In this document: positions 45,546-52,783 of the stretch, one piece after another | Layout: every line of letters starts with the position of its first letter | Numbering within the stretch: the first letter of the stretch is position 1 | Assembly: GCF_900184265.1 (NCBI RefSeq) | Contig: NZ_FXXA01000002.1 | Location: forward strand, 2,032,539 to 2,096,538 | From: Eggerthella timonensis | Lineage (GTDB): Bacteria > Actinomycetota > Coriobacteriia > Coriobacteriales > Eggerthellaceae | DNA: 64,000 nt | Direction: 5' to 3' | Position numbers and translations under genes: made by a program | Notes under the pieces: model-generated | What the model saw: the letters and a program-made list of their open reading frames with translations, nothing else | Told to the model about the DNA's origin: nothing | Databases searched by the model: none

Positions 45546-46265
45546 ATGCCCCGACCGGGAACCGAGAACGCAACCGCGCATACGCAAGGCGCGCCTGAGG
45601 GCAAGGCGCGCCTTGCCGTGTTCGACTTCGACGGCACCAGCATCGCGGGCAACTCGCCCGTGCTGCTGGTCAGCCATCTGCTGCGGCACAAGATGCTGTC
45701 CAAGCGGGTCGTCTTCCGCATCCTTTTGTGGGCTGCGGCCTACAAGCTGCGCCTGCCGCAGAACGAGGCGGCCGTCCGCGGCCTCGTGTTCACGGCGTTC
45801 GAAGGCAAGCCCGCCGCCGACGTGGACGCGTTTTTGGCCGAGTTCTACGACGAGCGCATCGCGCCGCTGTTCCGCCCCGAGGCCGACGCCGCCATGCGCG
45901 CCCACGCCGAGGCGGGGGACACCGTGGTGGTCGTCTCGGCCACCTTCGAGCCCATCATCCTGCGCGCGATGGAGCACCACCCCTTCGACAACCAGATATC
46001 CACGCGGATGTGCGTGGCGACGGACGGCACCTACACGCGCGCGGTGGAGGGCCTGCCGGTGGAAGGGGAGGAGAAGCTCGCCGCCGTGCGCCGCTTCGGC
46101 GACGGACGGTTCGGAGGCGGGAACTGGGAGCTGGCCTACGCCTACGGCGACCATCACTCCGATCGTGCCGTGCTGTCGGCCGCCGAGCACCCCCGCGCCG
46201 TGTCCCCCGACCGCCCGTTGGCGCGCACCGCGCGAGAGAAGGGCTGGGAGATCCTCGACTGGTAG
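45546..46265 (+). CDS. HAD-family phosphatase (HAD-IB, SerB-like)
   Basis: 239 residues. Motif I is VFDFDGTSIAGNSP (nucleophile D27, D29), motif II VVVSATFEP, and motif IV YGDHHSDRAVL. The cap region and order match subfamily IB (phosphoserine phosphatase/glycerophosphatase-like). The substrate cannot be set; a role in lipid or sugar phosphate hydrolysis is as likely as serine synthesis. It ends 2 bp after the REP-like element begins. Confidence 0.85.
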   Translation: MPRPGTENATAHTQGAPEGKARLAVFDFDGTSIAGNSPVLLVSHLLRHKMLSKRVVFRILLWAAAYKLRLPQNEAAVRGLVFTAFEGKPAADVDAFLAEFYDERIAPLFRPEADAAMRAHAEAGDTVVVVSATFEPIILRAMEHHPFDNQISTRMCVATDGTYTRAVEGLPVEGEEKLAAVRRFGDGRFGGGNWELAYAYGDHHSDRAVLSAAEHPRAVSPDRPLARTAREKGWEILDW

Positions 46266-46375
46266 GCGGTGAGACGAAGGGACGGGGTAATCGTCTCATT
46301 CCGCGCCGCAAAGCGCTTGTCCGCGAATCGCACGGCGGAATGAGACGATTACCCCGTCCCTTCGTTTCACCGCCT
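46264..46375. repeat. REP-like long inverted repeat (41-bp arms)
   Basis: Arms at 46264-46304 and 46335-46375 are complementary at 40 of 41 positions, with a 30-bp spacer. Each contains GAGACGAAGGGACGGGGTAA and TCGTCTCATTCC. The left arm begins at the HAD gene stop codon. Related single site at 52365-52395. This motif resembles REP sequences mobilised by REP-associated tyrosine transposases; none is encoded in this window. Confidence 0.8.
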
Positions 46376-46523
46376 TGGCATCCGCTTTGGATGACGGGGG
46401 CGTGACGATTGTAGGTTTTTGCGGTGCGGCCTATGCGTCGGCCCCCTTCTTCGGTAAAATGTGACCTGAACATATGCATTTCGACCGCTGATGAGCGGAT
46501 ACGTTGAAAAGGAGGTTGGGTCC

Positions 46524-48053
46524 ATGTTTGAGAACGACGCGAACAGCTCGCCCAGCCAGAACGACGAGCACAGCAATTCCTCGACCGAGTACCTGCGGCT
46601 CGCATCCCAGGCGTGCGCCTCGGGCGACGCGGTCCTCGGCATGCACCTGTATCTGGCGGCGTTCGAGCGCGCGCAGCATAGCGGCGGCGCGGCGCCGGAC
46701 GAGGCTGCCCTCGAAGGCCTCAAGCAAGCGTGGCAGCTGGCCTGCACGCTCAAGGAGCGCTCCATCGCCGAATACGCGTTCGAGCGCCTCGAGCCCTACC
46801 TGTCCTCGGACGAGGCGGCGGCCTGCGCCGAGCAGCTGCAGAGCCTCGCGCTCGACAAGCTGGAGGAGTACGGCCTCACGCGCGAGGACCTCGAGGACAT
46901 GACCGACATGATCTCCCAGGATTTCCTGGGGCTGGACGCCGCGCGCCTCATGCGGGTGGAGCACGTCACCGAGCCGTCGGCCCAGGCCGCCGCCGAAAGC
47001 GCCGCCGCAGACGAAGGCTCAGGCGAGCAGCAGGCCCCCTCGGTCGCCGAGGTGGAGAAGTCGCTCGCCGAGGCCATCCAGGCGTGCGGCGACGATGCCG
47101 ACGCGCACGCGGTGGTGTCGTCGATCGAGAGCATAACGTATCGCGAGCTCGTAGGCTACGACGAAACCGTGAAGCTCATGCGCGATTTCGGCGTGGGCAT
47201 GCAGCACGACGATCGCTTCCAGGAGCTCGTCGAGCTGTTGAACGTGCGCCACGGGCTCGACCGCATGCCGGCATCCGACGCGCTGCTGTTCCGCTCTCCG
47301 GCACGCGAGGACGCGAACCGCTTCATGGCCGCCACGCTCGGCGAGCTGGGTCTGCCGGCCATCCGCATGCACATGGAGGAGAACCTCCAGGGCATGCCGG
47401 TGCTGTGCGTCATGGCGCAGGCCGATCGCCAGCCGAAGCTCAACGCGGCGCGCAACGCCTTCGAGGGCGCAGGCGTGCTCATGCTGGAGGATCTCGATCT
47501 GTGGATGTCGCCCATGGTGGAGTCGGGCGGCGATGACTTCGGCGGTTTCCTCATGGCCAGCCTGTCGCGCGGCGCGCGCGAGGCCATCAGCCTCATCCGC
47601 TCGGCCGTGGAGAATCCGGACGTGTTCGTGCTGGCGTCGTCGTCGGAGGCGGGGGAGATCGACCCGTTCTTCTACGACCTCCTGGAGCCCCTGTCGGTGA
47701 TCGACATCGACTTTCCCACGGTGTCGGAGCGCGAGGACATCTGGATGGAGATCGCCCGCGACCACCCGTCGCTGCGCGGCATCGACCGCGCGTCGCTCGT
47801 GCGCTTCTCGTCGCAGATGCCGCGCTACGACATGTATATGGCCGCCCGCGAGGCCATCGAGGAGGCCTACAAGGCCAGCCTCGTCGCGCGGCGCTACCTG
47901 CCGGTGACGGCGGACAACCTGTACGACAAGCTGGCAGCCTACCAGCCGCTCGACTCCGACGAGTACCGTGCGCTCGAAGAGGCGGTCGTGAGCGACTTCA
48001 GGCGCGAGCTGGAACATCTGGAAGACCTGCTCGACGGGGAAGAGGGGAACTGA
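46524..48053 (+). CDS. Degenerate AAA-ATPase-like protein, unknown function
   Basis: 509 residues from the ATG at 46524, which has AAGGAGG 8 bp upstream; a longer reading from 46491 is less likely. The N-terminal 180 residues are helical and acidic. The C-terminal half follows an AAA layout: LLFRSPAREDANRF (254-267) sits where Walker A should be but lacks GxxGK[ST]; VLMLEDLD (318-325) resembles Walker B; FVLASSSEAGEIDPFFYDLLE resembles sensor 1 and the lid entry. It therefore probably does not hydrolyse ATP. It overlaps the Rrf2 gene by 1 bp (TGATGG), suggesting coupled work. Confidence 0.65.
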   Translation: MFENDANSSPSQNDEHSNSSTEYLRLASQACASGDAVLGMHLYLAAFERAQHSGGAAPDEAALEGLKQAWQLACTLKERSIAEYAFERLEPYLSSDEAAACAEQLQSLALDKLEEYGLTREDLEDMTDMISQDFLGLDAARLMRVEHVTEPSAQAAAESAAADEGSGEQQAPSVAEVEKSLAEAIQACGDDADAHAVVSSIESITYRELVGYDETVKLMRDFGVGMQHDDRFQELVELLNVRHGLDRMPASDALLFRSPAREDANRFMAATLGELGLPAIRMHMEENLQGMPVLCVMAQADRQPKLNAARNAFEGAGVLMLEDLDLWMSPMVESGGDDFGGFLMASLSRGAREAISLIRSAVENPDVFVLASSSEAGEIDPFFYDLLEPLSVIDIDFPTVSEREDIWMEIARDHPSLRGIDRASLVRFSSQMPRYDMYMAAREAIEEAYKASLVARRYLPVTADNLYDKLAAYQPLDSDEYRALEEAVVSDFRRELEHLEDLLDGEEGN

Positions 48054-48628
48054 TGGACGTCACGCGCCGCTGCGATTACGCCTGCCGGATACTGAGGGCC
48101 GCCTACAGAAGCGGCGAGTCCTACGTGTCGGTGTCCGACATCGCCGAGCAGGAGGACATCCCGTACGCCTTCGCGCGCAGCATCCAGCACGACCTCGTGA
48201 AAGGCGGGCTCATCAAGACGGTGCGCGGCGCGCGCGGCGGTCTCGCGCTCAACTGCGACCCGGCCGCGGTGACGCTGCTCGAGGTGCTCGAGGCGGTGCA
48301 GGGCCCGGTGAGCATCTCGCTGTGCGTGATGGATCCGGCCTACTGCGAGAAGCAGAAGGACTGCGCCTACAACAAGCTGTGGCAGGGAGCCGACCAGCTG
48401 CTCAACGCCTACTTCGGCGCCATCACCTTGCAGGACCTCATCGAGCAAGGGGCATCGCACCCGGTGGTGGAGGCGGCCATGGCGAAGGCGAAGGGCGCCG
48501 ATGCTGCCCCGACGACCGCCCGATGCGCGTCTGCGTGCGCGGCGCCGACGCCGCGCATCGTCGCCGATGCGGCCCAAGCGGCCGGTAGCGCCGGCGTCGA
48601 TACGGACGTGTGCGAGTCGTGCGCGTAG
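48053..48628 (+). CDS. Rrf2-family regulator with probable Fe-S cluster
   Basis: 191 residues. N-terminal winged helix (RRCDYACRILRAA, then VKGGLIKTVRGARGGLAL, the Rrf2 wing). C91, C98 and C104 match the spacing of the IscR cluster ligands (92, 98, 104), so redox or iron sensing is likely. The C-terminal extension beyond residue 150 has four more cysteines in pairs, CASAC and CESC, which typical Rrf2 proteins lack. The 3' end overlaps the mutY-like gene by 19 bp. Confidence 0.87.
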   Translation: MDVTRRCDYACRILRAAYRSGESYVSVSDIAEQEDIPYAFARSIQHDLVKGGLIKTVRGARGGLALNCDPAAVTLLEVLEAVQGPVSISLCVMDPAYCEKQKDCAYNKLWQGADQLLNAYFGAITLQDLIEQGASHPVVEAAMAKAKGADAAPTTARCASACAAPTPRIVADAAQAAGSAGVDTDVCESCA

Positions 48629-49494
48629 CGGATACCGATTCGGCCTGGCCCGACGACGCCGCGCTCGGGCGCGATACTTTCGTGGACCTCGTGGGACGCG
48701 AGGGCGCTCGGCTCCATCGCGACCTGCCGTGGCGCTACATCGACGATCCCTATGCCGTGCTGGTCAGCGAGGTCATGCTGCAGCAGACCCAGGTGGCGCG
48801 CGTCGAGAAGCATTGGACGCGCTTCCTCTCGCTGTTTCCCACGATCGACGCGTTGGCGGCCGCCGGAACGGCCGACGTGCTGGCGCAGTGGCAGGGCTTG
48901 GGCTACAACCGCAGGGCCCTCGCGCTCAAGCGCGCGGCCGAGGTGTGCTCGTCCGAGCGGGGAGGGTTGCTGCCCGCCACCGCCGAGGAGCTCGAGGCGC
49001 TTCCCGGCATCGGGCCCGCCACGGCGGCGGGCGTCATGGCGTTCGCCTACAACCGGCCGTCGGTGTACATCGAGACGAACGTGCGCACGGTGTTCCTCCA
49101 CGAGCTGTTCCCTCATCGCGACAAGGTTCCCGACCGCGAGCTGGCGCCGCTCGTGGCCTCGACCTGCCCCGAAGGCGACGCGCGGTCGTGGTACTACGCC
49201 CTGCTCGATTACGGCGCGCACCTCAAGACGCTCGTCGCGAACCCTTCGCGTCGCAGCGCCCACTACGCGCGCCAGTCGGCCTTCGAGGGCTCGCGGCGCC
49301 AGAAGCGCGCCGAGCTCGTGCGCATCGTGCTGGCCGAGCCGGGCATAGGCCCCGACGAGCTGGCCGGGCGCCTCGACGCGTTCGAGCGCGCTGCCGGGCG
49401 CGACGGCGTCGATGCCGCGACGTTCGACTCCATCGTGGCCGACCTCGTGGCCGAGGGCTTCTTCCGTCGAGAGGGCGGCGCGTTCAGGGCGTAG
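48610..49494 (+). CDS. MutY-like adenine DNA glycosylase without Fe-S cluster motif
   Basis: 294 residues from a GTG inside the Rrf2 gene. MutY features: LPWRYIDDPYAVLVSEVMLQQTQVARV (catalytic E54), the helix-hairpin-helix LEALPGIGPATAAG, IETNVRTVF and YYALLDYGAHLKT. The four-cysteine Fe-S loop that should follow is absent (there it reads ANPSRRSAHYARQ), and only two cysteines occur in the whole protein. It also lacks the C-terminal NUDIX-like 8-oxoG reading domain, being about 50 residues shorter than full MutY. It may remove adenine opposite damaged guanine, or have a changed substrate. Confidence 0.83.
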   Translation: MRVVRVADTDSAWPDDAALGRDTFVDLVGREGARLHRDLPWRYIDDPYAVLVSEVMLQQTQVARVEKHWTRFLSLFPTIDALAAAGTADVLAQWQGLGYNRRALALKRAAEVCSSERGGLLPATAEELEALPGIGPATAAGVMAFAYNRPSVYIETNVRTVFLHELFPHRDKVPDRELAPLVASTCPEGDARSWYYALLDYGAHLKTLVANPSRRSAHYARQSAFEGSRRQKRAELVRIVLAEPGIGPDELAGRLDAFERAAGRDGVDAATFDSIVADLVAEGFFRREGGAFRA

Positions 49495-49583
49495 CGATGC
49501 AGGGGCGGTCAGGGTGGGCCGCGTTGGGAGCGCCGTGCGATCGAGCCTCTTCGCGCCTGTTTTCGGTCGAATTGGCAGAATGT

Positions 49584-49711
49584 GGCAGAAATTGACGGTT
49601 TGGGCGCAGAAACGGGTTCGGCAAGTCCTGGATAGCGTCCCAAATTGGAGAAATGCCTGGTCGCGGTTTTCGGCGCTGAGCTTTTCCGTGCCCAAACCGT
49701 AAATTCCTGCC
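49584..49711. repeat. Intergenic inverted-repeat element C (shared-core family)
   Basis: In the 582-bp space after the mutY-like gene, arms GGCAGAAATTGACGGTTTGG… (49584-49605) and 49690-49711 are complementary at 20 of 22 positions. The interior carries GCCTGGTCGCGGTTTTCGG (49655-49673). An extra partial copy of the arm start, TTGGCAGAA, lies just upstream at 49572-49580. Confidence 0.7.
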
Positions 49712-49844
49712 AATTTGACCGAGCTCGGGCTTGCAGCGGGTTCGATCAGGGCCGGGATCCTCTACCATGCTCATGGAGAAGCGCCGGAACGGCGAGGGAT
49801 CGCTTTGCATCCGGCGCTTTCGCCCGCTCTGGCCGCGTTCGATC

Positions 49845-50000
49845 CGCACGCCATCCGAGCGTGCTGCGCCTTTCCGGTCCGCACGCCACCCGAGCGCGCT
49901 GCGGCCGCCTTTCCAGTCCGTGTTCCTTCCGAGCGCGTTACGGTCGCCTTTCCAATCCGCACGCCACCCGAGCACGCTGCGGCCGCCCTTCCGATCCGTG
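49845..50000. repeat. 39-bp tandem repeat (minisatellite), about four units
   Basis: Four head-to-tail units start at 49845 (35 bp), 49880, 49919 and 49958 (39 bp each), with a fragment after 49997. Each has a variant of CGCACGCCACCCGAGCGCGC and ends TTTCC.GTC or TTCCGATC. 39 bp is a multiple of three, so open frames run through it in both directions, but no start or ribosome-binding site supports a gene. It could vary in copy number between strains. Confidence 0.75.
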
Positions 50001-50076
50001 TACTCCTCCCTTTGTCTACTTGAACTAATATCCTATGATATACTGACGAAAAGCGCGCTGCGGTTCGGCCGGGCGC

Positions 50077-50982
50077 ATGAGGGTTCGGCAGGGGGAGCAC
50101 GTGGTATTCGGCTGGTACATCGTGGCGTACCTGTTCCTGGCGGGAACGGGTGCCGGCGCGTTCTTCGCGGCGGCGTGCGCGTGCGTATGGGACGCCGTGC
50201 GCCGAAGCGATGCGAGCGAGCGGACGCTGCGCACCTGCCAAGTGGGCTTCTACGTCGCGCCCTGCCTCGTGGTGCTCGCGGCGTTGCTCCTGCTGCTCGA
50301 CCTCGGGAACGCCCAGCGCGCGTGGCTCGTGCTCCTCACGCCGTTGCAGTCGGTGCTGTCGATGGGCGCGTGGCTCGTCGCGCTGCTCGCCGCGGTGTCG
50401 GGCGTAGCGGCGGCGTGCGGTTTGGCCTCGAGCTCGGTTCCGCGGACGCTGCTTTGGGCGTGCTGCATCGTCGGGGCTCCCTGCGCGCTCGGCGTGATGG
50501 GCTACACGGGGCTGCTGCTGTCCGACATGGTATCGATCGACTTTTGGCGTACGCCGTGGCTGATCGCGCTGTTCGTGGCCTCGTCGCTGTCGTGCGGCAT
50601 CGCCGTCATCGTGGCGATCGACGCGGTCCTCGCTCCGTCGTCGTACGAGGTGTCACGGGAGCTGTGGCGGACGGGCGCGGTGCTCGGCTGCGTCGAGGCG
50701 GCGGTGCTCGCGGCGTTCCTCATCGCGCAGAGCGGGTTCACGGAGACGGCGCGTGCGTCGTGCGAGTTGCTGGTGGGCGGAGCGCTCGCCCCAGCGTTCT
50801 GGGGCGGCGTGGTCGCGGTCGGCCTCGCCCTGCCGCTTGCCGCGCATGCGGCGGGGTGCCTGCTGCCTGGGCGCGCGACCATGGTGGGGGCGTCGGTCGG
50901 CGTGCTGGTCGGTGGACTTCTTCTGAGGTATTGCATCGTTGCCGCAGCGAGCTTCTCGCCCCTCGCGCTCAGTGCGATATGA
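50077..50982 (+). CDS. Orphan NrfD/PsrC-like membrane protein
   Basis: 301 residues; start at 50077, or GTG 50101, which has GGGGG close by. Eight or nine membrane helices; VFGWYIVAYLFLAGTGAGAFFAA near the start is the NrfD signature, and the later GVMGYTGLLLSDM fits the quinol-site helix. NrfD proteins pass electrons between quinones and a periplasmic Fe-S subunit. No Fe-S or catalytic subunit is next to it, in contrast to the operon at 52.8 kb, so it may serve a partner elsewhere. Confidence 0.8.
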   Translation: MRVRQGEHVVFGWYIVAYLFLAGTGAGAFFAAACACVWDAVRRSDASERTLRTCQVGFYVAPCLVVLAALLLLLDLGNAQRAWLVLLTPLQSVLSMGAWLVALLAAVSGVAAACGLASSSVPRTLLWACCIVGAPCALGVMGYTGLLLSDMVSIDFWRTPWLIALFVASSLSCGIAVIVAIDAVLAPSSYEVSRELWRTGAVLGCVEAAVLAAFLIAQSGFTETARASCELLVGGALAPAFWGGVVAVGLALPLAAHAAGCLLPGRATMVGASVGVLVGGLLLRYCIVAAASFSPLALSAI

Positions 50983-51030
50983 TGAGTCGGCAGGACAGGT
51001 ACGAGTTGGACGACATGATTGCAGGATAGC

Positions 51031-51429
51031 GTGACGACTGAGAGCAAAACCATACAGATCACCATCGACGACGACAGCGGCATCCCCATCTGGCTGCAGC
51101 TGCGCAACCGTCTGATATACCTGATCACCTCAGGTCATTACCAGACGGGCGACAAGCTTCCCACCGTGCGCGAGATGGCGGTCGATCTGGGGATCAACTA
51201 CAACACGGTGAGCAAGGTGTACCAGGATATCGAGCGGGACGGCTACATCGTGTCGAAGCGGGGGCGCGGAACCTTCGTCCACGACAAGTACAAAAGCGTC
51301 GAGGAGACGGCCGACAACGCCGTCGAATCCTTGGCGGACGTGTTCATCCAGCAGTGCCGCGAGCTCGGCGTGCCGCGAGCGGAAATCGTCGGGCTCGTGG
51401 AGAGGCGGCTCGAAGCGTTGGAAGGGTAG
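51031..51429 (+). CDS. GntR-family regulator (YtrA type)
   Basis: 132 residues from a GTG at 51031 (AGGA upstream); a TTG at 51019 is an alternative. PIWLQLRNRLIYLITSGHYQTGDKLPTVREMAVDLGINYNTVSKVYQDIERDGYI is a clear GntR winged helix. The short C-terminal tail, without an effector domain, is typical of the YtrA subfamily, which usually controls adjacent membrane proteins. The SPFH protein gene follows 3 bp later. Confidence 0.9.
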   Translation: MTTESKTIQITIDDDSGIPIWLQLRNRLIYLITSGHYQTGDKLPTVREMAVDLGINYNTVSKVYQDIERDGYIVSKRGRGTFVHDKYKSVEETADNAVESLADVFIQQCRELGVPRAEIVGLVERRLEALEG

Positions 51430-51432
51430 GCA

Positions 51433-52368
51433 ATGAAATTCAGCCTGAGAAGCGACAAGGTCAAGACGTCGAAATCCAAGGACGACGAGCGCCGCTCGGT
51501 GGCGTCCACCGAGCTCGAGCCGAACGAGGCGACGCGCGCGGGGGTGTACCTGTTCTCGCTCGTCGTGTTCGCGCTCGGCTTCGGCGTCGTGTTCGCGGCG
51601 ACGTTGCCGTGGCTTTCGGCGGGCACGGTGGTCGCGGCCGTGATCGCGGGCTTGCTGTGCGCGTGCTGCATCCGCATCGCGCCGCAATGGGAGCGCGTGG
51701 CGGTGCTGCGCTTCGGCCGCTTCAACCGCGTGGCGGGTCCAGGGCTCTACGCGCTCGTCCCGTTCATCGAGTACACGGCAATCCACATCGATCATCGCGT
51801 GATGACCTCGTCGTTCTCTGCCGAGGCGGCGCTGACGGCCGACCTCGTGCCGGTGGACGTGGACGCCATCCTCTTCTGGATGGTGTGGGACGCCGAGAAG
51901 GCGTGCCTGGAGGTGGAGAACTACCCGAAGGCGGTGCTGTGGTCGGCGCAGACGGCCATGCGCGACGCCATCGGACAGCTCAACCTGGCCGACCTGTCGC
52001 TGCGCCGCAAGCAGATCGACCGCGAGCTGCAGGAGATCATGGGGGCGAAGTGCGAGCAGTGGGGGATCACGGTGATGAGCGTGGAGATCCGCGACATCAT
52101 GGTGCCGCGCGAGCTGCAGGACGCGCTGTCGAAGGAGGCCCAGGCCGAGCGCGAGCGCAACGCGCGCGTCATCCTGGCCGAGGTGGAGAAGGACATCTCC
52201 GAGATGTTCGTCGAGGCAGCCGAGGTGTACGACAAGAACCCCAAGGCCATGCAGCTTCGCGCGATGAACCTGGCCTACGAGGGCGCCAAAGACGGCAAGG
52301 GCGTCCTGCTCGCGCCCAGCAGCCTGGCCGACGGCTTCGACGTGAGCAAGCTGTTCAAAGGGGAGTGA
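51433..52368 (+). CDS. SPFH/Band 7 (slipin/stomatin-like) membrane protein
   Basis: 311 residues. Two N-terminal membrane helices (about 36-57 and 60-80), then the Band 7 domain: APQWERVAVLRFGRFNRVAGPGLYALVPFIEYTA, VDVDAILFWMVWDAEKA and the helix with VMSVEIRDIMVPRELQDALSKEAQAERERNARVI. Such proteins oligomerise at membranes and organise microdomains or proteases. A NfeD protease partner gene is not adjacent. The stop codon lies inside a REP-like site. Confidence 0.92.
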   Translation: MKFSLRSDKVKTSKSKDDERRSVASTELEPNEATRAGVYLFSLVVFALGFGVVFAATLPWLSAGTVVAAVIAGLLCACCIRIAPQWERVAVLRFGRFNRVAGPGLYALVPFIEYTAIHIDHRVMTSSFSAEAALTADLVPVDVDAILFWMVWDAEKACLEVENYPKAVLWSAQTAMRDAIGQLNLADLSLRRKQIDRELQEIMGAKCEQWGITVMSVEIRDIMVPRELQDALSKEAQAERERNARVILAEVEKDISEMFVEAAEVYDKNPKAMQLRAMNLAYEGAKDGKGVLLAPSSLADGFDVSKLFKGE

Positions 52369-52395
52369 GACAAAGGGACGGGGTTAATGTCTCAT
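52365..52395 (+). repeat. Single REP-like site related to the 46.3-kb element
   Basis: GTGAGACAAAGGGACGGGGT, then TAATGTCTCAT: the same unit as one arm of 46264-46375 with a few substitutions. GAGAC and GTCTC at its ends can pair. It overlaps the stop codon of the SPFH gene. The remainder of this 415-bp space is described under the next entry. Confidence 0.65.
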
Positions 52396-52610
52396 CCTTT
52401 CGTCATTCTGAGCGCAGGCCGCTGCGCTCTACGCCCTTGTCGTCTTGAGCGCTGGCGCGTAGCGCCGGAGCCGAAGGTCCCCGTTCTACTCCATCAGCGG
52501 CCCTTGACGCCGCTTGCCATGGGAAGGCGCTCGCTTGTCGGGCGCCTTCCCAGCTTTCAGGCTCGCATCGCTGCGCGTCGATTATCCCTCAGATAGAACA
52601 ACGATACTAA

Positions 52611-52760
52611 TTGCATTGAACTATTACAATATGATAACATGACAGGCACAAGGATTTGGCCAATTCTTTTCAGGAGCACGATGGGGGATATCCTGTAGGA
52701 TTGCGCGCGGGAGGCATCAGCTGCACCGCCTTCCAGCCGACGATCGAGGGGGATATCCTG
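52611..52760 (+). promoter_or_regulatory. Control region of the molybdoenzyme operon
   Basis: An AT-rich stretch (52590-52640) contains TTGCAT, TTGAAC and TATGAT, a plausible but unresolved promoter. Downstream, the 13-bp sequence GGGGGATATCCTG occurs twice in direct orientation, at 52683-52695 and 52748-52760, 65 bp apart; each contains the palindrome GGATATCC. The spacing (about six helical turns) suits cooperative binding of a regulator. The operon start follows 24 bp after the second copy with GGAGGAGGAG as the ribosome-binding site. Confidence 0.5.
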
Positions 52761-52783
52761 ACACGATCTTTGGAGGAGGAGAA

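Noticed and set aside
49845-50000. Possible CRISPR array
   Set aside because: Units are directly abutting 39-bp tandem repeats with no spacers, and no cas genes are near.
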